Positions 32,652 to 41,070 are shown, numbered from the stretch's first letter. The stretch: DNA of 64,000 bases from Butyricicoccus_A sp963588905 (GCA_963588905.1 CAVAJF010000006.1:97618-161617); one strand, 5' to 3'. The notes: a model not told the origin generated them from the letters alone. Program-made: numbers and translations.

Positions 32652-33884
32652 GTGTTCTCAGAATTGCTGGCTGAAATAACCGATCTGACACAATGTAAGG
32701 AAAGTATTGGCGCGTATCTGTCGAATCTTTCCATCAATTCTGTGATTGTCACCATTATGATGATCTTTATGATTCTCGGTGCGGTTGACAAGGCGATGGG
32801 AAATAAGCGTGGCTATGGCGCGGCCTTTGATGAAGGATTTCAAGCTATGGGACCGCTTGCGATTGCGATGGTGGGTGTCATTGCGGCGGCACCGGTACTC
32901 AGCATGGTTCTGCGTCCGATTGTCGGTCCGATTTATGAACTGCTCGGCTCTTCACCGTCTATTTTTGCCACGACGCTGTTGCTAGCGGATTCCGGCGGTT
33001 ATCCGCTTGCTGTAGAACTGGCGGGAAATGACGTCGTCATGGGACAGTTTGCGGGCATCATCGTTGGATGTACGATGGGATGCATTTTGCTGTTTGATAT
33101 TCCGGTTGCCCTGACGCTGATTCAAAAGAAGGATCGTCCGTTATTGGCGTGTGGTATTCTGGTCGGTGTTATCACGGCACCGATTGGCTGTTTTGTCGGC
33201 GGTATTGTCATGAATGCGATGACGGAATATTCGATGGATCTCGGAACCATGTTCTTTAGTCTGCTTCCGGTTATTTTGGTGGCCATTGTCTTGGCAGCAG
33301 GACTGTGGTTTAAGCCAATTGCACTCATGAATGGATTTGCAAAATTTGGCGCGTTTGTCACGGGCTTGATTGCTATCTTTGTAGCCATTGCCGTTTTTCA
33401 GTACGAGACCGGCATTCGATTCCCGCTGTTCCATTTGATGGTAGAGGCGGGCGCAGACGGCGTTTCTCCGCTGGCAAACAGCGTAGAGATTCTCGGTGAC
33501 ATTGCGTTTGTACTGATTGGTGCATTTCCCATGGTGGAATTTATCAAGAGACATTTTGGCGGCGCACTGGCGAAAGTCGGCAGCAAATTGGGCATGAACG
33601 AGGCGGCATCAGCGGGTATTGTGGCAACGCTGGCGAATAATATTCCAACGTTTCAGATGATGAAGGATATGAATCCGAAGGGAAAGCTCATGAATGTGGC
33701 ATTTGCTTCTTGTGCGGCATTTATGTTCGGCGATCATTTGGGATTTGTTGCCGGTGTCAATTCCAATATGATTGTACCGATGATCTTCGCCAAGCTGGCA
33801 TGTGGTCTCAGTGCACTGTTTTTGGCCAATCTTCTCGCGCCGCAGCTGCTCTCCAAGGCAGAAAAGGCAGCAGAAGACGCATGA
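32652..33884 (+). CDS. eutH: EutH-family ethanolamine permease
   Basis: Membrane protein with about eleven hydrophobic segments matching ethanolamine transporter EutH. Clear blocks are VTIMMIFMILGAVDKAMGNK, AAAPVLSMVLRPIVGPI, ADSGGYPLA and FGDHLGFVAGV. The start is probably GTG 32652, preceded by AGGGGA; the ATG at 32622 lies before that ribosome site. That makes 410 residues. EutH is normally in eut operons with EutBC and microcompartment shell genes, and none is here, so this copy may feed an ethanolamine lyase elsewhere or carry another amine. Confidence 0.85.
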   Translation: MFSELLAEITDLTQCKESIGAYLSNLSINSVIVTIMMIFMILGAVDKAMGNKRGYGAAFDEGFQAMGPLAIAMVGVIAAAPVLSMVLRPIVGPIYELLGSSPSIFATTLLLADSGGYPLAVELAGNDVVMGQFAGIIVGCTMGCILLFDIPVALTLIQKKDRPLLACGILVGVITAPIGCFVGGIVMNAMTEYSMDLGTMFFSLLPVILVAIVLAAGLWFKPIALMNGFAKFGAFVTGLIAIFVAIAVFQYETGIRFPLFHLMVEAGADGVSPLANSVEILGDIAFVLIGAFPMVEFIKRHFGGALAKVGSKLGMNEAASAGIVATLANNIPTFQMMKDMNPKGKLMNVAFASCAAFMFGDHLGFVAGVNSNMIVPMIFAKLACGLSALFLANLLAPQLLSKAEKAAEDA

Positions 33885-33903
33885 TTGATGGATGGACACG
33901 ATA

Positions 33904-33931
33904 AAGAGCAGCCTTTCGGCTGCTCTTTTTG
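33904..33931 (+). terminator. Terminator of eutH
   Basis: A perfect 10-bp stem with a TTTC loop (33904-33913 with 33918-33927), then T residues. Confidence 0.88.
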
Positions 33932-33946
33932 ACAATAGGGAGGATT

Positions 33947-34795
33947 ATGATACAGAGAATCGTACAAGAAATCAAAGATCAGCAACTGAATCTCTATCAG
34001 CTTGCGGTATATACCGATCATGGCTTACAGACACAGCAAATACAACCTGCCAGTGCTTGTCAGCCTGTTTATTCGATAACAAAGGTATTTCTCAATGTTT
34101 GCATTGGAATGCTAGTGGATGCGGGAGCGTTTGCCCTGGATGATAACCTGCTGCCGTTTTTACAGCCGTATCTTCCGAAACACTATCCGGAGATATGGGA
34201 CACGGTGACCATTCGACACGCACTCACACATCGGATGGGACTGGACGATGGAATTTTCGATATAGATCGGGATGACACACGGAAGTATGGCACCGATGAT
34301 TATTTGGCGTATATTTTACGGTATCCACCCAAATTTCAGCCGGGAACCTATCGAAAGTATACTGACTGTGCACATTATCTGTTATCCCTGCTTGTTCAGC
34401 GCATCACAAGAGCACCGGCAGATCAAATGATTCGGAACAGTGTATTACAGCCGCTGCACTGTCAGCCCACGGCATGGGCGCGCTGCCCGCGGGAGCATAC
34501 CATTGGTGCAACTGGCGCGTATTTGCGGGCAGAGGATGTGGCAAAGCTAGGGTGGCTGCTTGTCAATCAAGGCGCATATGAAGAAAAACAGATAGTATCT
34601 GCCGCTTGGGTGCGGGAGATGGAGCGAGAACGCTTGGATGTCTATCCGATAAAACATACCAGCTTTTTTGTTAAAAACGGAATACACGGTCAAAGCGTAT
34701 TGTACAGCCGGGAAAAACGCATAGCAATCGCGTGGACTGCGCAGGAAACCGACGAAAAAATCAAGAAATTACAGCAAATTTGCGTTTGCATATGA
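33947..34795 (+). CDS. Beta-lactamase-fold serine hydrolase, atypical
   Basis: 282 residues of the class C beta-lactamase/esterase/DD-peptidase fold. The nucleophile motif is S43-I-T-K46 in VYSITKVF. The second motif is Y138-T-D140 where the family has Y-x-N, an unusual change. HALTHRMGLDDG matches the common LLTHTSGL block. There is no signal peptide or membrane segment, so it appears cytoplasmic, unlike beta-lactamases; an esterase or peptidase role is more likely than drug resistance. It starts at ATG 33947 after GGGAGGA. Confidence 0.78.
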   Translation: MIQRIVQEIKDQQLNLYQLAVYTDHGLQTQQIQPASACQPVYSITKVFLNVCIGMLVDAGAFALDDNLLPFLQPYLPKHYPEIWDTVTIRHALTHRMGLDDGIFDIDRDDTRKYGTDDYLAYILRYPPKFQPGTYRKYTDCAHYLLSLLVQRITRAPADQMIRNSVLQPLHCQPTAWARCPREHTIGATGAYLRAEDVAKLGWLLVNQGAYEEKQIVSAAWVREMERERLDVYPIKHTSFFVKNGIHGQSVLYSREKRIAIAWTAQETDEKIKKLQQICVCI

Positions 34796-34813
34796 GTAAA
34801 TCTGTGGTATACT
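34785..34813 (+). promoter_or_regulatory. Promoter of symporter copy 1
   Basis: TTTGCA (34785-34790), 17 bp, extended -10 TG-G-TATACT (TATACT at 34808-34813). Confidence 0.55.
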
Positions 34814-34883
34814 AATATTCGGATTTTTTAAGTAACGCTGTCGAAAAGAGGGTTTCGTGCAGCGGTAGAAGGGAAAAACAAAC

Positions 34884-36350
34884 ATGGACAAAAGAGAAAA
34901 TTTCGGCACGAGACTGGGATTTATTCTGGTTTCTGCCGGCTGTGCAGTCGGATTGGGCAACGTATGGAAGTTCCCGTACATTTGCGGACAAAACGGCGGC
35001 GCAGCATTTATTGTGCTGTATTTGATTTGTCTGGCACTGCTCGGTTGGCCGATTCTGATCTGCGAGTATGCAGTGGGTCGTGCGAGCCGCCACAGTACAG
35101 CGAAGGCATTTCATGAGCTGGAGCCAAAGGGCACGCGCTGGCATCGGTATCGCTGGTTTGGCGTAGCGGGCAACTATCTGCTCATGATGTTTTACACCAT
35201 GGTGTGCGGTTGGATGATTAACTACGCGCTGCGTATGCTGACCGGCAATCTAAAGGGCAAAAATCCGGATGAAATTGCTGGTGCCTTTTCCAACATGCTG
35301 GCATCTCCAGTACAGATGACAATCTTCATGATTATTTCGGTTCTGATTGCATTCGGCATCTGTGCGCTGGGACTGAAAAACGGTGTCGAGCGTATCACCA
35401 AGGTCATGATGCTGTTGCTGATGTGCTTGATGATTGTACTGGCAATCCATTCGCTGGTTCTGCCGAATATGCGCGAGGGTCTGGCATTCTATCTGGTACC
35501 GGATCTGGGCAAGATTGCAGAAATTGGCTTTGGCAATGTTCTGTTTGCCGCGATGTCTCATGCGTTCTTTACGCTGAGCCTTGGCATCGGTGCGATGGAA
35601 ATTTTCGGCAGCTATTTGGATAAGACCAACCGTCTGGCAGGTGAGGCTGTCAGCGTAACGCTGCTGGACACCTTTGTCGCATTGACTGCCGGTATCATTA
35701 TCATTCCGGCGTGCTTTGCATATGGTGTACAGCCGGATTCCGGTCCGTCTTTGCTGTTTATCACACTGCCGAATGTATTTAATCACATGGCAGGCGGCGA
35801 TATTTGGGGCGCGGCATTCTTTGTCTTTATGACGTTTGCTGCACTGTCTACTGTCATTGCTGTATTTGAAAACATTCTGTCTATGACGATGGAAATTTTT
35901 AATTGGGACAGAAAGACCGCAGTAAGCCGCAATATCGTACTGATTATTATTCTGTCGATGCCGGCAATTCTTGGCTTTAATGTGCTGTCCGGCATTCAGC
36001 CGATTGGTGCAGGCTCTACGCTGATGGATTTGGAGGACTTCCTTGTTTCCTATAACCTGCTTCCGCTGGGCAGCCTGCTGTTTGTGCTGTTCTGCGCGAA
36101 GAAAAACGGCTGGGGCTGGGATAACTTTATCCGTGAAGTAGATACCGGCAAGGGATTAAAGTATCCGGTGTTTATCAAGCCGTATGTACGCTTTGTACTT
36201 CCGCTGCTTATTATCGTGATTTATGTCAAGGGATACTACGACATGTTCTCGAAGTACGGCACAACCGCACTGATTTTCTGGATGTGTGTAGCAGCTGCAT
36301 TCCTTGCACTGATTTACAGCTTTGCATCGGGCAAGCTGAAGGATACATAA
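34884..36350 (+). CDS. Sodium:neurotransmitter symporter (NSS family), copy 1
   Basis: 488 residues with twelve hydrophobic segments. It begins RENFGTRLGFILVSAGCAVG and LGNVWKFPYICGQNGG, the NSS (SNF) helix 1 with the sodium/substrate unwound region. Bacterial members (TnaT, LeuT, MhsT) take up amino acids with sodium. The ribosome site AAGGGA lies before ATG 34884. A terminator and a separate promoter divide it from its very similar neighbour, so the two are independently expressed. Confidence 0.93.
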   Translation: MDKRENFGTRLGFILVSAGCAVGLGNVWKFPYICGQNGGAAFIVLYLICLALLGWPILICEYAVGRASRHSTAKAFHELEPKGTRWHRYRWFGVAGNYLLMMFYTMVCGWMINYALRMLTGNLKGKNPDEIAGAFSNMLASPVQMTIFMIISVLIAFGICALGLKNGVERITKVMMLLLMCLMIVLAIHSLVLPNMREGLAFYLVPDLGKIAEIGFGNVLFAAMSHAFFTLSLGIGAMEIFGSYLDKTNRLAGEAVSVTLLDTFVALTAGIIIIPACFAYGVQPDSGPSLLFITLPNVFNHMAGGDIWGAAFFVFMTFAALSTVIAVFENILSMTMEIFNWDRKTAVSRNIVLIIILSMPAILGFNVLSGIQPIGAGSTLMDLEDFLVSYNLLPLGSLLFVLFCAKKNGWGWDNFIREVDTGKGLKYPVFIKPYVRFVLPLLIIVIYVKGYYDMFSKYGTTALIFWMCVAAAFLALIYSFASGKLKDT

Positions 36351-36357
36351 TGAAAAA

Positions 36358-36390
36358 TTAGAACTGACTTCGGTCAGTTCTAATTTTTTC
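36358..36390 (+). terminator. Terminator of symporter copy 1
   Basis: A perfect 11-bp stem with a TTCG tetraloop (36358-36368 with 36373-36383), then T6. Confidence 0.9.
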
Positions 36391-36411
36391 CAAATTCTTT
36401 TTTGCTTTAAA

Positions 36412-36453
36412 GTGTTCCAAAGTTCAAAAAGCTGTGTTATACTGTAGGAACAC
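36412..36453 (+). promoter_or_regulatory. Inverted repeat flanking the promoter of symporter copy 2
   Basis: GTGTTCC (36412-36418) and GGAACAC (36447-36453) face each other around the -10 TATACT (36438-36443). No good -35 is seen. It is a candidate operator absent from copy 1, so the two copies are regulated differently. Confidence 0.45.
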
Positions 36454-36473
36454 CACGAAAGGATATAAACGAG

Positions 36474-37940
36474 ATGGAAAAAAGAGAAAATTTCGGCACA
36501 AGACTGGGATTCATTCTGGTTTCTGCCGGCTGTGCTGTCGGATTGGGAAACGTATGGAAATTCCCATATATCTGCGGACAAAACGGCGGCGCAGCATTTA
36601 TTGTCCTGTATTTGATTTGCTTGGCGATTTTAGGTTGGCCGATTCTGATTTGCGAATATGCTATCGGCCGCGCCAGCCGCCACAGTGAAGCACTGGCGTT
36701 CCATGACTTGGAACCGAAGAACACCCATTGGCACAGATTCCGCTGGTTCAGCGTCATTGGCAACTATTTGCTCATGATGTTCTATACCATGGTTGCAGGC
36801 TGGATGATGAACTATGCACTGCGTATGCTTTCCGGCAATCTGCATGGATTAGAACCGGATAAAATTGCCGGTAAGTTCAGCATGATGCTGACTTCGCCGG
36901 TGCAGATGACAATTTTTATGGTCATCGCAGTATTATTGGCGTTTGGTGTGTGCGTGTTGGGTTTGCAAAACGGCGTAGAACGCATCACAAAAGTCATGAT
37001 GATTTTGCTGATCTGCCTGATGATTGTTTTGGCAGTACATTCGTTGCTGCTCCCGAATATGCAGGAAGGTCTGGCATTCTATCTGATTCCGGACATCAGC
37101 AAGTTCGCAGAAATTGGTTACGGCAATGTTCTGTTTGCGGCAATGTCTCATGCATTCTTTACTTTGAGTGTAGGCATTGGCTCGATGGAAATTTTCGGCA
37201 GCTATCTGGACAAATCCAGACGATTGACCGGCGAAGCTCTCAGCGTTATGGGATTGGATACCTTTGTCGCTTTGATGGCTGGCATTATCATCATTCCGGC
37301 GTGCTTTGCGTATGGCGTACAGCCGGATTCCGGCCCGTCTCTGCTGTTTATCACGTTGCCAAATGTATTTAATCACATGGCAGGCGGCCGCATCTGGGGC
37401 ACAGCGTTCTTTATCTTTATGACGTTTGCGGCACTGTCTACGGTTATTGCGGTGTTTGAGAACATTCTGTCCATGACAATGGAAATTTTTAACTGGGATC
37501 GAAAGAAAGCGGTCAAGCGCAATATTGTATTGGTTATTCTGCTGTCTATGCCAGCGGTATTGGGATATAATGTGCTGTCCGGCATTCAGCCGATTGGCGC
37601 AGGCTCTACAATTATGGATTTGGAAGACTTCCTCGTTTCCTATAATCTGCTTCCGCTGGGCAGCTTGCTTGCTGTTTTGTTCTGTACCAAGAAAAACGGC
37701 TGGGGCTGGAACAATTTCCTGCAAGAAGCAGATGCTGGTGAAGGTATGCGCTATCCAAAATTCGTGTATCCGTATGTTCGATTTGGCGTTCCATTCCTCA
37801 TTATCATTATTTATATCAAGGGATATTATGATATGTTCGCGCATTACGGCACCAAGACACTGATTTTCTGGATGTGTGTAGCCGCGGCATTCCTTGCGCT
37901 CATCTTTAGCTTTACTACATTTAATCGAAAAAAACAGTAA
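36474..37940 (+). CDS. Sodium:neurotransmitter symporter (NSS family), copy 2
   Basis: 488 residues, the same length as copy 1 and nearly identical in helix 1, the ITKVMM region, the AMSHAFFTLS region and the NVLSGIQPIGAGST block. Differences cluster in loops and in helix 3-4 residues (GNLHGLEPDKIAGKF against GNLKGKNPDEIAGAF). It starts at ATG 36474 after GAAAGGA. It arose by tandem duplication; the different promoter region suggests the copies respond to different conditions. Confidence 0.93.
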   Translation: MEKRENFGTRLGFILVSAGCAVGLGNVWKFPYICGQNGGAAFIVLYLICLAILGWPILICEYAIGRASRHSEALAFHDLEPKNTHWHRFRWFSVIGNYLLMMFYTMVAGWMMNYALRMLSGNLHGLEPDKIAGKFSMMLTSPVQMTIFMVIAVLLAFGVCVLGLQNGVERITKVMMILLICLMIVLAVHSLLLPNMQEGLAFYLIPDISKFAEIGYGNVLFAAMSHAFFTLSVGIGSMEIFGSYLDKSRRLTGEALSVMGLDTFVALMAGIIIIPACFAYGVQPDSGPSLLFITLPNVFNHMAGGRIWGTAFFIFMTFAALSTVIAVFENILSMTMEIFNWDRKKAVKRNIVLVILLSMPAVLGYNVLSGIQPIGAGSTIMDLEDFLVSYNLLPLGSLLAVLFCTKKNGWGWNNFLQEADAGEGMRYPKFVYPYVRFGVPFLIIIIYIKGYYDMFAHYGTKTLIFWMCVAAAFLALIFSFTTFNRKKQ

Positions 37941-37945
37941 AAATC

Positions 37946-37977
37946 AAGCCCATCGGTTTCAAACCGATGGGCTTTTC
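37946..37977. terminator. Convergent terminator, symporter copy 2 and merR
   Basis: Near-perfect 14-bp inverted repeat (37946-37959 with 37961-37974), with T tracts on both strands. Confidence 0.8.
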
Positions 37978-38418
37978 TCATCTCTCGTGTGCATTGTCAT
38001 ATAATTTCTGAATATCTTCGGGAAGATGGTCGGGAATCATCTCGTGCAGGCGGTCTTCATTACCGTCCTTCATTGCCTGCTCATAGTACCAGCATTTGAA
38101 GCGAAGCATATCCAGTGTTTTTTCTAATTGACGCATTTCTGCTTCGACAGCCAATTTTTGCTTGAGAAACAGCTCATGGCGCTGGGGATATGTGCTGCTG
38201 CCTTGCGCACATAAATCCATGAACTTTTTGATTTCCCGAATCTCCAAACCGGATTTTTTCAAACACTCGATGATGTGCAGAGCTTCAATTTCCTGCTCGC
38301 CGAACTTACGGATGCCGGAAGAACGAACCAAATGTGGAAATAATCCCTCGTTATCATAATATCGCAGCGTAGAGACCGGCATATTGACCTGTTTGGCAAC
38401 CTGACCGATGGTATACAT
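37978..38418 (-). CDS. MerR-family regulator, AdhR/NmlR-like
   Basis: 146-residue MerR activator. The winged-helix region is MYTIGQVAKQVNMPVSTLRY; the dimer helix and a conserved cysteine at position 52 (IIECLKKSG) match AdhR/NmlR aldehyde/electrophile sensors, where that cysteine is the sensing residue. It is divergent from a flavin reductase/CMD-cupin pair whose promoter has the diagnostic 19-bp MerR spacer. I infer that it senses reactive carbonyls or quinones and induces that pair. An IS relic lies between it and that promoter. Confidence 0.88.
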   Translation of the reverse strand: MYTIGQVAKQVNMPVSTLRYYDNEGLFPHLVRSSGIRKFGEQEIEALHIIECLKKSGLEIREIKKFMDLCAQGSSTYPQRHELFLKQKLAVEAEMRQLEKTLDMLRFKCWYYEQAMKDGNEDRLHEMIPDHLPEDIQKLYDNAHER

Positions 38419-38460
38419 GTTCCATCACACTCCTCGTGATAAAAAAATTAAAAGGCTATT

Positions 38461-38589
38461 TGAAAATGTCCGCTACCCGGAATTAGGGGATGCGGTCTTC
38501 ATATGAATACATGTGATCCTCCTATAATCTTTTTGGTCCAAGATTCTGTCCGCATCCCCCCCTTTTACATTCCGGAAGTTACCTTTTCA
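38461..38589. mobile_element. 129-bp IS relic/MITE with IS3-type ends
   Basis: Imperfect inverted ends TGAAAA...TTTTCA. Reading inward, both ends share CCGGAAT and GGGGATGCGG, with small length differences between. On the minus strand it keeps an AGGAGG ribosome site and a start, MYSYEDRI (38512 down), like the start of clostridial IS3-family orfA transposases. After one further codon the frame hits a stop in the opposite terminal repeat, so nearly all of the transposase is deleted. No clean target duplication is seen. Confidence 0.6.
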
Positions 38590-38616
38590 TTTGACGAGTC
38601 ATTTTTGAAAAAACTA

Positions 38617-38647
38617 TTGACTTAAACCTAACTTTAGGTGCTACAAT
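38617..38647 (+). promoter_or_regulatory. MerR-type promoter with 19-bp spacer and dyad
   Basis: TTGACT (38617-38622), 19 bp, TACAAT (38642-38647). The spacer holds a perfect dyad ACCTAA-CT-TTAGGT (38626-38639). This geometry is specific to MerR-activated promoters. Confidence 0.88.
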
Positions 38648-38695
38648 AAACATATCATAGAATCAATAGGAAGTCAATAAACGGAGGAGGATATT

Positions 38696-39238
38696 ATGTC
38701 AAAGCGTATCCTGATTATTACGACCAGTCTGAGAAGCAACAGCAACTCTGATGCGCTGGCTCATGCATTCGCAAAGGGTGCTGTGGAGAGCGGAAACACG
38801 GTGGAACAGATTTCTTTACAGGGAAAGAACATCGCGTTCTGCCGAGGATGTCTTGCCTGTCAGCAGCTCGGACGATGTGTCATTCAAGACGATGCCATTT
38901 CGATTGCCGAGCGAATGAAGACAGCGGAAGTTATCGTCTGGGCGACACCGGTTTATTACTACGAGATGAGCGGTCAAATGAAGACGTTGATTGACCGTGC
39001 GAATTCGCTATATGATTCTGACTATGCGTTCCGTGATATTTACCTGCTGACTGCTGCGGCAGAGGATGAAGAAGGCGTAGATGAGGGCGCCATTCACGGC
39101 TTAAATGGCTGGATTGCCTGCTATGAGAAGGCACGTCTGGCGGGAACTGTCTTTGCGGGCGGTGTCAATGATGCAGGAGACATCAAGGGTCATCCGGCAC
39201 TGCAAAAGGCCTATGAGATGGGTAAAGCTGTAAAATAA
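38696..39238 (+). CDS. Flavodoxin-fold NAD(P)H-dependent FMN reductase
   Basis: 180-residue flavoprotein. The phosphate loop ITTSLRSNSNSDALA binds FMN, CRGCLACQQLGRC resembles iron-sulfur or redox cysteines of related reductases, and VIVWATPVYYYEMSGQMKTLID is the family core. Such enzymes reduce quinones, nitro or azo compounds. It is first in the operon behind the MerR promoter, in line with electrophile detoxification. Confidence 0.88.
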   Translation: MSKRILIITTSLRSNSNSDALAHAFAKGAVESGNTVEQISLQGKNIAFCRGCLACQQLGRCVIQDDAISIAERMKTAEVIVWATPVYYYEMSGQMKTLIDRANSLYDSDYAFRDIYLLTAAAEDEEGVDEGAIHGLNGWIACYEKARLAGTVFAGGVNDAGDIKGHPALQKAYEMGKAVK

Positions 39239-39265
39239 AAAATATATACATGGAGGTTATTGATT

Positions 39266-40012
39266 ATGGTAAAGCAGACGGCGGGCAGAGATGCTCTGAA
39301 TGATTTTGCGCCGAAATTTGCGCAGCTCAACGATGATGTTTTGTTTGGTGAGGTTTGGTCGAGAGAAGACAAGCTGTCTCTCAAGACCCGTTCGATTGTA
39401 ACCATTACATCGCTCATCAGCAAGGGAATTGTGGATAATTCCTTGAAATATCATCTGATGACCGCACGCACAAATGGTGTCACCAAGACGGAGATGGCAG
39501 AAATTTTGACGCATGTTGCGTTTTATGCAGGCTGGCCGAATGCGTGGGCTGCATTTAACATGGCAAAGGAAGTGTATGCAGACGACTGCGGCACGGAAGA
39601 GCATGGCGGATTCTTCGGACAGGGTGAGCCAAATACCGCATATGCAAAGTATTTCATCGGCAACAGCTACTTAAAGCCGCTGACGGATCCGAAAGCCGCT
39701 TCTGTATTTATCGCAAATGTTACCTTTGAGCCGGGATGCCGCAATAACTGGCACATTCATCATGCAAAGTCCGGCGGCGGTCAGATTTTGATCTGTGTAG
39801 ACGGCGAAGGCTGGTATCAGGAAGAAGGAAAACCGGCACAGAGTTTGAAGCCGGGCGATGTAGTAACAATTCCGGCAGAAGTGAAGCACTGGCACGGCGC
39901 AAAGGCTGGCAATTGGTTTAGCCATCTGGCAGTAGAATGCCCGGGCGAAGAGACTTCGAATGAATGGCTGGAAGCAGTGACTGATGAGGTATATAACGGT
40001 CTGGAAGCATAA
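39266..40012 (+). CDS. Carboxymuconolactone decarboxylase-cupin fusion
   Basis: 248 residues from ATG 39266 (GGAGG upstream). The N-terminal half (about 1-110) is a CMD/AhpD-type domain with the TKTEMAEILTHVAFYAGWPNA helix. The C-terminal half (about 150-235) is a cupin with metal ligands in NWHIHHAKSGGGQ and a KHWHGA end. Bacillus AdhR also controls a CMD protein (YraC), so this matches the MerR neighbour. The reaction is unknown; peroxide, quinone or lactone chemistry is plausible. Confidence 0.87.
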   Translation: MVKQTAGRDALNDFAPKFAQLNDDVLFGEVWSREDKLSLKTRSIVTITSLISKGIVDNSLKYHLMTARTNGVTKTEMAEILTHVAFYAGWPNAWAAFNMAKEVYADDCGTEEHGGFFGQGEPNTAYAKYFIGNSYLKPLTDPKAASVFIANVTFEPGCRNNWHIHHAKSGGGQILICVDGEGWYQEEGKPAQSLKPGDVVTIPAEVKHWHGAKAGNWFSHLAVECPGEETSNEWLEAVTDEVYNGLEA

Positions 40013-40023
40013 CGTGTTTTCGG

Positions 40024-40052
40024 TTGGAAATTGCCGTGTTTTGTGATATACT
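40024..40052 (+). promoter_or_regulatory. Promoter of the HAD phosphatase gene
   Basis: TTGGAA (40024-40029), 17 bp, TATACT (40047-40052), 34 bases before the start. Confidence 0.6.
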
Positions 40053-40086
40053 GCCTATGACATCACTGGGAAATGAGGAATACAGT

Positions 40087-40737
40087 ATGAAACAAGGCGC
40101 AATTTTTGACATGGATGGTTTGCTGTTGGATACAGAACGCATGTATCGAGCCAGCTGGGAAAAATCCGCAGAGCAGTTTGGCTTGGTACACAATCCGGAT
40201 TTTCCGCGGGCAGTATGCGGTTCGAGCGGGATGCACATGCAGGAAATTATTCTGCAATATTATCCTCAGGTGGATGCGAAGGCATTTGCAGCAGATTGTA
40301 TTCTGCGCGTAGAACGGGAATTACAGACACATGTACCGATCAAAACAGGTGTTTCTGAAATCTTACAGTATTTCAAGCAGCGCGGTGTGAAAATCGCTGT
40401 TGCGAGCAGCTCGAAGCGGGAAACCGTAAAGAGCAATCTGGATAAAGTGGGCATTCTTTCCTATTTTGATGCTGTTGTCAGCGGAGACCAAGTAGAACAC
40501 GGCAAGCCGGCACCGGATATTTTTTTGCTGGCGGCACAGCAAATCGGATGTGCGCCGGAGGAATGTTATGTATTTGAGGACGGAACCAACGGCATTCGTG
40601 CCGGCGCAGCAGCTGGCTGCGCAACGGTTATGATTCCGGATCTGACACCGCCTAATGCACAGTTAGAGCAACTATGCACGGGCATCTATCCGAGCTTGTT
40701 AGACGCCATGCACGCGATTGCGAATCAAGAAATATAA
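40087..40737 (+). CDS. HAD-family phosphatase, beta-phosphoglucomutase-like
   Basis: 216 residues from ATG 40087 after GAGGAA. HAD motif I FDMDGLLLDTE with the nucleophile and acid aspartates, motif II VASSSKRE, motif III KPAPDIF and motif IV YVFEDGTNGI. The alpha-helical cap fits subclass I, as in sugar-phosphate phosphatases and beta-phosphoglucomutases. The substrate is undetermined. Confidence 0.87.
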   Translation: MKQGAIFDMDGLLLDTERMYRASWEKSAEQFGLVHNPDFPRAVCGSSGMHMQEIILQYYPQVDAKAFAADCILRVERELQTHVPIKTGVSEILQYFKQRGVKIAVASSSKRETVKSNLDKVGILSYFDAVVSGDQVEHGKPAPDIFLLAAQQIGCAPEECYVFEDGTNGIRAGAAAGCATVMIPDLTPPNAQLEQLCTGIYPSLLDAMHAIANQEI

Positions 40738-40751
40738 GTCACAAAAGAGTT

Positions 40752-40782
40752 AGGGCATCGGTTTATGAACCGGTGCCCTTTG
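40752..40782 (+). terminator. Terminator of the HAD gene
   Basis: 12-bp stem with one G-U pair (40752-40763 with 40768-40779) and a short T-run. Confidence 0.8.
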
Positions 40783-40784
40783 TT

Positions 40785-41061
40785 ATAGTCTCACTGTAAA
40801 TAGGAAAAATATGGATACAAGAGCCGCTGTTTGGCATAAAGCAGCGGCTTTTTTGCGTGTAAAAATTGGCTTTCGCAGGATATAAGAGAAATTACGCAAT
40901 TTTTTTCGAGAAATGCAGGAAGAAAGCGAAGCAAGAATACGCAAAAAAATCGTATTTGACCGGAAAACCACAAATAATAAAAGCAAGGATATATAAAAAA
41001 CACGGTGCTTTTGTCTGAAATGTGAAAAAACAAGAAGTTGAAAGAATGTTTTTGGTGAAAA
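40785..41061. other. AT-rich intergenic with an orphan terminator hairpin
   Basis: No coding frame with a ribosome site is seen. It contains AGCCGCTG/CAGCGGCT (40822-40829 with 40842-40849) followed by T6, a second intrinsic terminator only about 40 bases past the HAD terminator. This could be a backup terminator or the 3' end of a short RNA. The remaining 200 bases are AT-rich upstream sequence of the CoA-transferase operon, including TTTTTCGAGA (40902-40911), whose complement recurs at 48213-48222. Confidence 0.4.
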
Positions 41062-41070
41062 TGGTACACT
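41062..41070 (+). promoter_or_regulatory. Extended -10 of the CoA-transferase operon
   Basis: TGGTACACT (41062-41070) without a recognisable -35 at 17 bp. This suggests an activator, plausibly the AraC protein at 46935-47798. Confidence 0.4.

Noticed and set aside
33947..34795. Beta-lactam resistance gene
   Set aside because: It lacks a signal peptide and the Y-x-N motif, so a resistance call is unsupported.
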